Positions 38,191 through 50,500 of a stretch of DNA of 64,000 nucleotides are shown piece after piece. This stretch comes from Coprinus comatus. Taxonomy: Eukaryota; Basidiomycota; Agaricomycetes; Agaricales; Agaricaceae. The notes beneath the pieces were generated by a model. That model saw only the letters and a list, made by a program, of their open reading frames with translations. It was not told the DNA's origin and did not search any database. Made by a program: the position numbers and the translations under genes. The DNA is taken from assembly GCA_034638255.1 (NCBI GenBank), contig JAWPGT010000012.1, positions 62,001 through 126,000 of the forward strand. Direction: 5' to 3'. Within the stretch, counting starts at the first letter, position 1. Each line of letters begins with the position of its first letter.

Positions 38191-38639
38191 CGAAAAGGAA
38201 AGACGGAATATATGCGCAATTCAGTGATTGATACTGCGAATTTTGAAAGTAAAGTTGCTGAAGTATGAGGATTTAACGCATATATCCGCCGCGTATTCGT
38301 CGAATATATGACATGACCACCATCTTGAGTAAGATTTGACTTGGTTATCTTGACCTTAATCCCACCAAGGCCATAATCCCCGGCGACGGCGATGTCGTGA
38401 AAAACCGAGTCTGAATCGTGGATCTTCAGACTGAATAGTCTTTCACGACAATTGGTTAATGGTTTTCAACGTCAACATCACAACCATCCTTTCAAAATGA
38501 CATTCTGTATAATATCATTCATTCATATGCACCATCGTCATCATATCGTAGTCGCCATTAGGCAACATACAACTAATGGTCTATTTCTGTGTTTTATCTC
38601 TGTGTTTTCATCTTTGATCAATATGATCTCGACGAGTTC

Positions 38640-38830
38640 TGTTTAGATTGACCATAAAGGTCTCTCTATTGATATTTCGAACACTCCACGTCGTTCATAA
38701 ATGCACCATGAGCAACCTATGCTACTTCATATGCCATCCTCATATAGCACCGAACGATTTAAAAAAACTCCTATCGTCGAGCATCCTCCCATCATCCAAT
38801 GGAGGTCGAGGGAAAGGTAGAAAAAATAAA
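38640..38830 (+). repeat. Right arm of an ~800-bp inverted-repeat structure
   Basis: Partner of 38028-38190. Shared blocks run in the same order, and indels make this arm about 25 bp longer. Target-site duplications were not identified. Confidence 0.6.
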
Positions 38831-39738
38831 TTGTGATGGGTAACCTCCCAAATGAACGCTTCAGCCCACTTAGTTGGAAAACCTGTCCCAACTCTGAGAG
38901 AAGAAAAAAGAACAAGTGTTCAGAAGAGTGTTGTTGAGTGTTGATGCCGAGATACTGCCGATATGTACGAGGGTAGAGTTGGATGATTGGTCGACACGGT
39001 AAAGGTTCCGGTTGATTAGACCAGAGGCTTCCAGAAATCGATGTATAGTAGAGCGTGAAAAAGAGAAAGCAATAGAGGAGACGAGTGGCGGGGGTATATG
39101 TGATGTGAGAAGTAGGGAGAGTAAGAAATTTGGTGACCGAAGCGTGAACGGCAGAACGCCGTCCACGCCCTGATTCCAAAAAAGCCCTCAAATTTAGAAG
39201 CCAAGAGCCAGCAGGCTTTTTATATGTGATTATTTGTTTGTTGACAATCGTGAGGACAAACAAAACGGCAGTTTGGCCCACGATTACATCAGACATGGCA
39301 TACCCCTATCTCCCAGTACTGTGTACAGTTTATGAGCCACTCTAACTTAAAATCATGGATCACGTTTACTACGAAGCTCAGAAGCGTAAGTACCAGACAT
39401 TGAAGCTATATTCGATTATCATCCAAAGCCTCATGATGGTCTAGATTTATATTCATACTACAAACGGTCGGCACCGCCCAAGAGTTCGAATGTTAACTTT
39501 CAATGGAGGTCTAGTCTTGGATGGTTTCAGCTTCGAAATCTTTGACCAGAAATCTTCTATCTGATTCCCATTACTGTAACACCAGCGCTACCAACTGCAT
39601 AACAAAATGAGTTCCGGTCATATATTCAGAATACAGATACGTATACAATTATCAATATAACAAACGGTCATAGCTGCACACAAGCGATATTATTACATAC
39701 ATACAACGTTTTCACAAGAAACATTTCAACTTAGATAA

Positions 39739-42700
39739 TTAAAATAAATCCGTAACACCAGCTCCACTCGATACTACACCAACCACTTTACTTTCAAAGT
39801 CCATCCAATTACCACCCGCATAAGCAACCCAATCCTCAGGATGACCGTAGTAATATTGCCTACGAATTCCAAGTGCTCGTTCAAGGTTGACTGTGATGAG
39901 TTTTAATGCTTGCTTGATACCTATTTCTCCAAACGAGTTCAAGGCCAACTATAGTATTAAATATTTGAGTAAATTAGTGATAGAACTTTGAGAGGTAGAA
40001 CATGTACCCAAGCAGCTTCGAATCTTGTGTTTCTCGCGGCATTTGGATCAATCACGCCAATACCGACATTTACACCTTCTTCCAAAAGTTTCATAACAGT
40101 ATTCTGACGAGTCAACGGCGCTCCAGGTAATCTAATACCAGTAACCATCAAGTACTATTCTTGTCGTAGATATTGAAATGGGACGTACATTCTTTGACTC
40201 TCCCAAGACCCGGGGAAAGGTCTAGGCATGGTAACAACAACGCTAACATTCGATCTTGCAATTTCCTCGGCGACCAGATGTGCTTCAGAACCTCCTACAA
40301 ATGTCAAATCGAAATCACCACCAATAGTATTTTTAAACTCGTTTTTGAGTCGAAGAATTGTTGACATGAAATCCGCACTGTCAACTTTCACTACCAATGG
40401 AATTTCTCTCTAATAAATTGTCACAGTTAGCGCTCCGAGAATGTCAAACCCAGAGTGTAGCAACGTACCTCTCGAACCCTCTTCCAAGCTGGTGTCTCGG
40501 AACGGAACAACAATTCCCTGAGTGTTGCGATTTGAGTACTAATACTCCTACCCAAATTGTGCGAGATAGTAATATGTAACGCTGCTTCCTCTTTCAAAAC
40601 TGCGTGTTGATCAAGTATGCTTCCCGCTCCGGTAAAGAATTCCGTTGATAGACCTTGTAAGAATCCACCTCCAAAAGGCGCCGTGATGGCTTTCGTTACA
40701 CCGTTCCTATAAGCCAATCTACAATGACAAGTAAATTGTTCGGATATATTGGGGATAGGAGAGAGAAACTGAGACGTACAGAAGATTCCGACCATTGAAT
40801 ACTATTCCATCCACAGCTCTTATAACAGCTGAATTACCACCAATAACTGAAGGTACAGATCCAGTTAAAGCATCAGGTACGCTCCCATCATTCGTGGAGG
40901 GTTCTGCTGAAATTTCATCCAACCCAAGTGGAGAACCAAACGAAACTAAACCAGGAAGAAATGCTCCTCCTTCCAAATCTACTATTTCTTCGACATCTTC
41001 GTGAGTTGAAAGGAATTTATTCTTATCGTTGTTATTTGAACGACAAGGAGTTCCAGCACCGGATGGAGTGATACAAATGATAGCACCATTCTTCACATAA
41101 ATATCTTGGGCTTTTGTTTCATATTGAAGGTCGTGCCTGTCCGAGTCAGTACTTGACCAGATATAACTGACATTCGTGAATTTAATAATTTTATCATCTT
41201 GATGATGTCTTCTCTTGAACCCCAAAGGCGGCAATCCATCAAATTCTACGGTTTCTCTAGCCTCTTTATCGAAATTCGGAGTCCTAGGAACTCGTTGAAG
41301 GAATTTCGGTTTTGATAACACTTCTGGATCGTGAAATTGTGCAATACCATCAATGAATACTTGAGTAGGTGTAGCACCGAGGACTAATGGATGAGAGTCC
41401 CATATAACGACGTCTGCGAAAATTACAAAGTTGATTGGAGCACTTCAGGGTAAGAGTATCAATTTACCAGCATCGTAGCCTTTACTAACAAATCCAACGC
41501 GATGACCCAATCCAGCGGCTCTAGCAGACGTAGTTGTGACTGAGGATAAGGCCAATTCAGGACTCAAACCGTAGTAATGCGCTTGTTGAGCTTCGAAAAG
41601 AAGGTGTCGTTCATTAAGAACAGGATGGTCTGACTAGTTAATTATCAGTTTGCGTTCAGAAATCAAGAGCAGGGAAATTTTGAAGTAGCACCTTCATTAC
41701 AACTGATATATTGTGACTCGCCAAAATTCTAGATGCGAACTCTGAGCCACGGTACATTTCACGTTTCTTTCGCCAGTTGGTCGCAAAAAGCGCGACAGTA
41801 GGAGCGCCACCCTAAATTTTTGAATTCGATGAGAGGAATCGAGAGACAAGAATGATTAAAAGTGTAACTCACGAATGTCTGCTTCACAAGGTCAGGTACG
41901 AGATATGATTCTGCCGCATGGTGGAAAGATGCGATAGGAAATCGGAACTCGTTGGTTAACTGTTACGGAAATTCAGTACATTGTTTCAATCGGATACCAA
42001 AAAATAACACACTCGGACAATTACGTCCAAATCAATAGCCTGTTGAGAGTGTTAGATGTTCACTCCAATATATAAAATACTTATTTATGAGCTTACCTCA
42101 TAACAGTGAATGGAGATCTGTGATATTAAAAATGAGAGATAATATCCTTATCATTGGAGTAAGATGATCCATACCCTGACTTTTCCTCTTAAAACATCCA
42201 CTAACGCTTCCCACTGAAAATCAATAGGAATATCTCCTGAGCCAACAGTATTCCAATCTTCAGCTTCAACAGCATCACAGAAGGCGTCTTGAGCATTCTT
42301 AATGTCTCGTGCAGTATTATATGCTTCTCTCAATCCCCAAGCAGCATCCATGCGAACTTGACCATACGCTTTGTTGGGATTTTCACCTAGGAAAATGATA
42401 TGAGATCTTCTTCATGTTATGCATGGTTGATGATATACCGCAAGCGTGTCTGAGAGAGGAAAAAATATGTGAGTGAGAATGATGAGTTGTATTGGGAAAA
42501 GAAGAACGCACTTCATGTGCCTCCAGTTGATATGAGTGACGTTCTCCGATGGTTTGATGAGCGTCTCGGGTGGTTCAAGTAGCTTGGAAGATGTAGTCTT
42601 CTCAGCAGTCGGTCTCAACTTGATAACAAATGCTTGTCCACCTGTAACAATGAGATCGGATAACTATTTAGAATCATGAATACAGCATTAACCCACCAAT

Positions 42701-43490
42701 ATTGCCAGCACTTCCAGGAAGAATTTGAGCAGTTGTGACACCACCAGCAATAGTGGCTTCATATGCTGCATCATGTGTATTTATTCCATCCACACTCCTA
42801 ATCCAAGGTAGAATGGGCGCCTTGACAGAGTTCGTATCAGTTGCACCTATTAAAATGATTAACCTTGAACTTATAACAATCGTTCCAAGCAAAAAAGGAA
42901 CGCCTACCTTGCAAGTGCGGAGAACTACCCACTCCAGTATGAGAATGTAGATCTACCAATCCTGGGGTAACCCATTTCCCGTTCGCATCCACCTCCTGGA
43001 GACCCTTCAACTTTTCCAATTCCCTCTTGGGTATTTCGCCAATGTCCACAATTAGACCTCGATCCAACAATACGTCACCTTCCACAATTTCCTTTCCACC
43101 ACTCTTTCCAGTCCAGATCTTCGCATTGCGTATCAATACAGGAGGTGTTCCGGCTGCAAATCGATCCGAACGACCATTGTTCTCAAGCCTGGATGCCGGG
43201 TCAAAAGAGGGTGGTGGACCAGCAGGAGCTCGTAGGGTCCTGCAACGCTCGGTCAAATCTGCACGATGGGCGAGGACTCCAGGATGTACGACGGTAGCGA
43301 ATCTTTCTGATGTTGGAGTAGGACTGGCAAACTGATGTGTGTAGATAAACCAGAACGCGAGCTGAGAGAGTACGACATAGGCCAAAAATCGGAGCGGAGA
43401 ACGTCGTTGTCGCGGTGGGTCTTGGTAAATGTAAACAGGAGAATGTCCTTGGATGGGTAGTAATGATTCTGGCTCCAGAGAGGGCTTCAT
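39739..43490 (-). CDS. Membrane-anchored amidohydrolase, copy 2, apparently intact
   Basis: About 15 exons give roughly 950 residues. The ATG at 43490 starts MKPSLEPESLLPIQGHSP. A single membrane segment (LRFLAYVVLSQLAFWFIY, residues about 33-50) after an Arg-rich stretch predicts a type II signal anchor with the enzyme in the lumen or outside. Amidohydrolase landmarks in order: VLIRNAKIWTG, the metal ligands DLHSH, INTHDAAYEATIAGGVTT, GGQAFVIKLRPT, KHACGEN (partly on an 11-nt microexon), FHHAAESY, ATNWRKKREMYRGSEFA, VVMKSDHPVLNE, GLGHRVGFVSKGYDADVVIWDSHPLVLGA. A C-terminal half with a second composite domain (FLPGLVSFGSPLGLDEI, PWEDWVAYAGGNW-like end) follows. The family hydrolyses amide or ester bonds with bound metal; substrate unknown. 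All exons of this copy stay open. Confidence 0.85.
42439..42449 (-). other. 11-nt coding microexon in amidohydrolase copy 2
   Basis: Identical to the microexon at 36190-36200, flanked by CTCTCTCAG and GTATAT splice sites. Conservation in sequence and phase between diverged copies supports it as real. Confidence 0.8.
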
Positions 43491-44115
43491 GCTGAACTAC
43501 AGGGTCGTTAAACACACTAGGTTCGATTTAAAGCCAGGACTGTGTCCGCTTGTAACTATGTCCAGCACTTCTCTGAATTAAATAGAAGAACTGGGCCCAT
43601 ATATTTTTGTTCTTCGAAATGTGGTTATTCTCATAGTGTCGTTTCATCTTGTGAAGACGTGACTCACAAAAAATGATTGCAACCAAACACGAGGCTCTGA
43701 ACCGTGAATCGGACCGATGGGGTAACTTTGCGCAGTGCGAAAACGTTAAAATGACCTGGAAGTCTCCTTCACTATTGCCGCAGAAACATCGCATGGGTGT
43801 TGTCCAGTAGTAGCTCGTTCCCACCTTCAACTTCTTGATAATATGGTCAATTAATAGCTATCCCCATTACAAGATTCACTTCTTTTAACGCACCACATTG
43901 CTCCGGTTTGAGGCCTCGTATCGACAAACATAAACGTCAATTTGGCTCCATACGCAACTTTTTTCCCGGTTTCAGTCAGGTGCCAGGAATAGGATAGTCG
44001 AAAGAGGGGACTTTTCGCCGCCTACGTAAGTTTCTCGTGTTTACTGCATCTCACACAAGTTACACCCCCATAAGCCCTCTTGTCCTCTCGCATTCTCTCT
44101 ACCCCACTCAACAGA

Positions 44116-44734
44116 TGCCATGAAAGGGTTTTTACAGCCTTGCGATGGGAGCTGATGTAATCAGTGTGTGCGTTACATCATAGAACTTGTACAAGAGATT
44201 TACCACAGTTATTGCCCACTCCTGTTGTGCGTCTGGCGCCCCAACCGTTTCGCGTATTTCCTTATACTTCAGTCGCCACTATACCTACCACAGAAAACGC
44301 GCGAGGAAGGAAAAAAGGTCATGGTACACCGTAATCTTTCTACCCAATCTGACGTCTACCTTATTTCCGATTTGTTTCATTTTCTTTAAAGCAATCACGA
44401 CATGATCACTGGTTGCAAGTTACTCACATACTAATGGGCCAATCTCTATATAATCTAATATAAGAAAGAAGACTCAATCCACATATCCCCCAAGTTCTCT
44501 TTGTTTTATATAAATACATCAATAACCGTGACACGTTTCTACTTTAACTAATTATAAACATATAAGGAGCGTAGTAACTCTAAAAAATCATCATAGGTAG
44601 TAAAGTGCTGTCCAAAACAGAAATGAGAGAAAAAAAGTAACACATAATAAATGTTCCAACTCATGATAATCGTATTTTATATCATTTCGCTATGTCCAAT
44701 CTTCTAGCATTTCCATCCCGAATGTAATCCAATT
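44116..44734. other. Intergenic region
   Basis: No gene is supported. It lies between the amidohydrolase copy 2 promoter and the 3' end of the DUF6535 gene, so it contains the latter's terminator. Confidence 0.4.
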
Positions 44735-47530
44735 CTACGAGTGTCCATAATCCTCCAGCGTGTCATGTTGTTGTAACCGACAACCATCATGAATCTCAGG
44801 CGGATTATTTGTGCATAAGTTGTTGGTTGTAGTTGTTGATTGACTAGATGAAGACCTAGGTTCATCCAAATTATCGATAAATATGCTGGGTAATAGTGGT
44901 AATGGGGAAGAAAAGATGGTAGGGCTTAAATCACGTGTATCCATCCCCCAACCATCAATCCCAGTACGTATATCATAATCCGCTTCGTTTGACAAAGTTG
45001 AGGAAGTCGGAGTTAGAATCCCCTCCCCTTCTTCGATAGTCGTCGATTCTGATGAACCAATATTATTAAGTAAGAGGCTGAGCTATATTCATATTCTTAG
45101 GAAACTTACCAATACTGGTATATCTAACACCACGACTTTTTTTGATCCGTTGCACTGATACCTGACCACTATTACTGTCAACACCATCTCGTTTAGCCCA
45201 GATCTCTTTTAATCTTTTATTAAAATTGTCAGTTACATCCCATACTGGCTTCAGATCATTAGCCGGGTAATCCGGATGGGCAATGCAATGTGCAAGAGAG
45301 AATCGACTCGGGTGAAAAACAGAAGTTGTTGAGGTGGAGAGATGAACGTGCTCCTCCGCTGCGGAAAGTATAGCGATCAAGGTTGTTTCGATAGATGGGA
45401 GAATGAGGTTTAGTCTTGTCGAACGTCGTAAAATGTATGCTGTGTGGCGGAAAATGGTATCTAGAGAATGATCTTTAGATATAAGACGTTGCGTCACGAG
45501 GTTATTGATAATTTTAAGGAATTCTTCTGCCCGCCCTAGTAATGAATAGTTAGCATTCGAGATGAGGCTACAAGTAGAAACATAGAAGACGAACAATAAG
45601 GAATGTAGCATGTAGGGCATCGTACAAGTAATGCACGAAGTGCAAGTCCAAGATTTCCAAGGGTTTCCAGGTCCACAGTGCGAAAGACGCCATTGAATAT
45701 GATAAGCGCGTACTTGCAACAATGTTTTGAGCAAAGTCTTTCTCGTAGTTTATTGCAAAGGTTGCGTATATGAGTATAGACGGTACCATCATTTGCATAC
45801 CGTTTGCACATTTCTTTTAAGATAGGAATTACGCCATTACAATACCAAGAATCGTCATCGATATGATCAATGACGTGACAAGTAACAGCGACTGCAATTT
45901 CTTCCGTCATCCATACGTTCTCTGGACGAGAGAGCGAGTTGCTGATAGACTTTAAAAGAGCTAGTAGAGAAGTGAGTTGTAAACCAAAGAATTGGATGAA
46001 ATACCACGTTGAACAGTTACCTGAGTAATCGGTCTCCGAAGATGTTTCTACACGTAGAAATTGGTAGATATCATTAGAACTTTCGACCTTCAAATCCTTT
46101 TCCCTCACGATAGCCCATATTCTTGAAAATACTCCTAGATACGTATTCCACAAGAGCATAGGTTTGTCACGAATAAATTGGGTCTCAAATTGGGATATAG
46201 TGGAGAATCCAAATGCGCTCCATGCGGTTGAGTCCGGAACCGTTCCACTTTGTGGAAGTGTTTTCAGATATTCACAGAATGTATCTGCCATTGAGGATAT
46301 GAGGCATTGGTATGCCATTAGAACCGCATCCTTGCTTTGATTAAACTCAGTAGCCACCCAAGATAATGCCGGATAAATTGATTTTTCGGTTGTATGTTTT
46401 TCTATCCACCATTTGTCATATCCAGTCCAACTGTTCATCTTGTTAAATGGCATCAAGCGAAGAGGATTGAGCCTGTTAGACGATACATATTGTGTAGCAC
46501 GAAGGAGATGATGAAGGAGAGAAAGAGTAAGCCAGGCTTGTGGAGATCGGTATGGGCAGAGCAAGGGTGCATCAGAGGGATTGTAGACAGTGGGGTCGTG
46601 GACTTTGTAATTTGCAAGCCAGAATACTTGCAGTGCTGGTAGAAAGGATGTAACGAGGATGAATAGAACCGCAATTCCTACAAGAAACGACACCGGCCTT
46701 GCAGCAAGAGCTCCAGATCCCCATTGCGAGGTCAGAAAGCCAGCGAAGAAGAGGAATAAAGAAATGAGGAGAAGTATAGGTAATGTGTTGAGAAGTGTCA
46801 GAACTCTCCACTGTTTCAGACTTTTGTGTCGCTGATATTGAACATATATGTCGGTACTATGTGATACACCAGTGACATTTTGGTTGAATTCTCGAAGCCA
46901 TTGTAAGGAAGTAATCCCCCAAGGACCGAGATGAGGCTAAGTGCGAGGCTGACGCAATATAGAAGATATATTTGTTGAGCGTGTGGTGATATAGCCACAG
47001 AATTATCAGGGGTGAGATTGAGAGGAAGGTTGGCTTGGGGATTCGATATGTTGTGGACTTGGAGTACTAATGTTCGGAGTAACAGAACAGTCTGTTCTGC
47101 AGGATCGACATGTATGTCTCTTGCAGCCTCAACAGTGAACGCAGTGACGATGGCAGAGAATAGAGAAGCCTCAAATAGGAGATCATTGTTAAATTTTTAT
47201 TTTATTTTTCAAATAATGGCAGACTCACGAAGATTAGTAGATTATTCAGCTCGCTGCTCCAAGAGCAGCACACACTGTTCGTCAATTTCTCTAGTCTAAC
47301 GTCCACGGCTTCCCAAGGTTCGCGTTTGTCCGTAGTTGTATCCTACATATAATTCAGATTGACGGTCCTTCAAGGATATTGAATGATGATTACTGAATCC
47401 GCCATTAAATCCCAGTTGCTGGCGTATTTGTGGTAATAAAAGAGTTTTCCAGTAAGCAATGGTAAGTCGTGACTTGATAACATAAAGATTGCTCGTCAGC
47501 CGTCTCATCAACATTAAAGCTAGCGAAGTC
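44735..47530 (-). CDS. DUF6535-like multi-span membrane protein, with a probable frameshift
   Basis: Basidiomycete DUF6535 proteins have an N-terminal block of about four membrane helices and a variable soluble tail; function unknown. Here helix 1 is ELNNLLIF/ASLFSAIVTAF (split by an intron), helix 2 LYCVSLALSLISVLG, then WLREFNQNVTGV, QRHKSLKQWRVLTLLNTLP, and helices 3-4 LLLISLFLFFAGFL and VSFLVGIAVLFILV. The soluble part runs over several exons to ILTPTSSTLSNEADYD and stops at 44735. Helix 2 and WLREF are in different frames; one base seems missing in the run of five C at about 46916-46920. The N-terminal exon is uncertain, with candidates around 47480-47530; the first secure exon begins near 47343. 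Gene broken or assembly error: undecided. Confidence 0.65.
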
Positions 47531-50500
47531 GCTTACTCTACTAATTCAAGCCTCTGGGGTCTAAGGGCGAGGCCTGCTTGTGTTTTTTTAGATACGAGTG
47601 GAAAGAGTGTTGAGAGGTCGGAACCGCGTACCGAAAAACATGATTCCACAATTGATTCCACATCAGTAAATCATGATCCACTGATCTTATATGCGTCATA
47701 CTTTTACCGTATTGTACATTTCTCTCCTCGTCATGAGCAGTCGGTTTTAAAGTGACAAAGTTATAAAAACTATAAAACATGGTGCTATACCCATCTTAAT
47801 TTTTACTGAAAAGTTGGGATGTTGTGAATATAATTATTATTTATTGTAGGGATTTCAACTTTTATAATCGGAGGTCGAGATTGTCGGTCAATATGAGATC
47901 AATGGAGAGAACAAAAAAAAAAGTTCGGTAGAGGGTACAAGAGTTTTCGACATGCTTGAATACTTGAGTCTCCTCTTTTCTCTCTTCTCGGCCGAAGCGT
48001 AAACAAACACGAAGTTCAAATCATTTGAATTCCGGAGCGGCTGACCCTAAAGATAGGGGGGATTTCAAACAGACAGCATTGCTGAGCGGATTGATGTTTT
48101 TCGTTACTTTGGTCCGATGAGTTCAGGGGGCAGTCATCAGAATGTATGACATGAGGCGGAAAGGCAGAAGTTGCGAAAATTGCCACAGGTACACTACTAG
48201 GATGTAGTGTTTCAGCTATAGTAGCAGTTCAACCTCAGCTGATATGGAAGTGAATGTCGTGCCCAGAGAGTCCGTTATAAGCGAAGATGTACGCGCTCGA
48301 AAGACATCATAGTGGTGTGTATATGATTGAATTGAATATGCATTGTTCGCGAGTTGACTACCAAATCTTTTTTTGAGGCAGAAACTTTCCGATCAACATC
48401 GAACAGCATCTCTTTGTGACTTAATTTGTTGTACTCTTTGGATTCCTTGAACAATGATAGCCAGGGAAGATACGCCTAGAGGCTTGAGCAACTTGACGGT
48501 CTTGAATAGCTTGTCGGGGAACTTCTAGGCCAATGAGAGTACGAAGAGGGGGTAAGAACCGTTACGTATATAGCCCCAATCTGAATTGCTCGTCAGTCAA
48601 ATCACAAAATCAAAAAAGGAAAGTGAGAAAGACGAACTCTGAATCGATGGTCCCAACATCCTCCTCGTACTCTCGTATATGGACCTTTCGTGTATGCAAA
48701 GCTGAGGCAGACGGTGTATGGATAGCATCGAAGCAGGTTTTCTTCGGTAAAGCTGGGTTGTTGTATAGAAGTAGGTCATTCAGGGCAAGGGCCTTTCACT
48801 GGGCGGTTTCGATTCGTGTGCACGTATTCCATCTGCTTGAATAAGTGTTTCGGGTCATGAATGTCTACGTTTTGTTTCAACAAAGGAACGCTAAATGCTT
48901 TATATGTCAGAGTCGTGGGTAGGAACCTATAGCCTAACTTGAGGGGAATTTTGGGACATGGTGGTGGTAATAGTGATAGTAGAAGTAATGGTTATAACTT
49001 ATAAGTCGAAAAGAAGGAATTCAAGGATGAAGCGCATTGAGCAACTGAGGTGGTGATGGGGGAGGAAGGACAGGAGGACGCCGTGTTTGGTCACATTTGT
49101 TCTTCCTCAGATCCCTCACTCTATCGCTCTACATTCATGGCCTTGACCTCCCTTGCTTAGATTCAGACCATATACCCGGCTGGCGCTCGGGGCTGGAGGT
49201 TGCTTTATAAGACGTCAGTAACTTGACTACTAGTGGCGCTAATACACACAAAACTCACCGACCTAGGGATTAAACCGTTGATATTTGCGTTCGACAAGTT
49301 TCCAGACGAACGACGTCAACGTTGACGGCGAGAAAACAGCGATCATCAGAAGTGCTTCTCAGCCTATGTCCGACACACATAAGCGATACATTTCCCAAGA
49401 AAAAAGACACCGACTCACATGCTGTCGCTCCACACTCCGCCTTGTATCTATATGCATCAAAAGAATCCAGGATGTATACCCAGCTTTCCGTCACGGTCCC
49501 GCAACACCAAATAAACTGTACCCTTGCTCGAAAGCACCTGTTCAAGTGTATATATGCGTCAAAAAATTGGTTTACGATCACCTCCATCAACATACTCGCG
49601 GTGTTACTCTGTATATGCGTCCATACGAGCACATATGTACAGCAGGGAGGATCTTTGCAATCATCAACGACAATACACTTTCTTGAGGACCTTTACGCGC
49701 GGCGTTTCTTTACCTGCAACTACATTAGCTAAAAGAAACTAACGGGATGGGCTAACAACATACCAACCCTATCGAATATGGCCTTTGATGACTAGACGAG
49801 AGCATTGACATACGGATTCGCGTGGTTACACGTCCAGATCTTGGACGCACATACTCGATGGCCAGGGTAACTTGTCCATGGTTGGAGTTTTATTCCCCGA
49901 TACCTTGATGTTGTAACTTTGTTGACAAAATTGCGAATCGATGGACTGGAAAAATAGATGATGATCCAACAAGTTGCCCGTACCGAGCGGGCTCAACAAA
50001 TAGACTTCCTGGTAGGAGAGATGTCTTTCGTTTCTCCCATGTAAAGTCCCTCCGCTGCCAAACTTGACAAAAATATGCACTAGGAAAATAGAATGACAAT
50101 TGCTCCAGTTGGCTTCAATAAAGAGAGCAGCATTCCGGAGTCGACGGTGTTCTACCAGCGGTGGTGTGTCTACCTCCAGAGTGGAAGAACCTGGAGGATG
50201 ACTGGCTCTAATGGTGCTTGTTGCTGTCTACTGGTCTTCAAGTCTTTCGGTCCAATTTGGGAGCTTTTAGTTTGATTTGTTTGAACTTCATCAACAAACG
50301 TGGTGGTTTGGGAACGAAATATTGGATGTGTGCGAATAAATCTTGTTGATGGGAATCACTACGAAGGCGGTATCGATTCTTGGATCGGGCTTTGAAACCA
50401 GACGTCTATTGAAATACAGCGACGCTTGTAGAGGATTGATTTCTTTGGGTGCTGGACCTCTTCGAGAATCGAGTAAGGCTTCATTTCAAAACCAGGTCCG

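Larger units (their letters stand above)
37871..39639. other. Unduplicated spacer with a long inverted repeat
   Basis: The spacer between the two duplicated units holds no supported gene. It contains diverged inverted repeats at about 38028-38190 and 38640-38830. A frame from 39296 to 38727 on the minus strand is 189 codons long but overlaps the repeat, has no recognisable domain and looks fortuitous. Confidence 0.45.
39640..44115 (-). repeat. Tandem segmental duplication, unit 2
   Basis: Second unit of the duplication described at 33357. Similarity is lost at about 44115 (37870 in unit 1) and weakens to the left of about 39640. The unit contains an intact amidohydrolase gene. Confidence 0.9.

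Noticed and set aside
38727..39296. 189-codon frame on the minus strand
   Set aside because: It overlaps the inverted repeat, lacks any domain, and its composition is unlike the confident genes.
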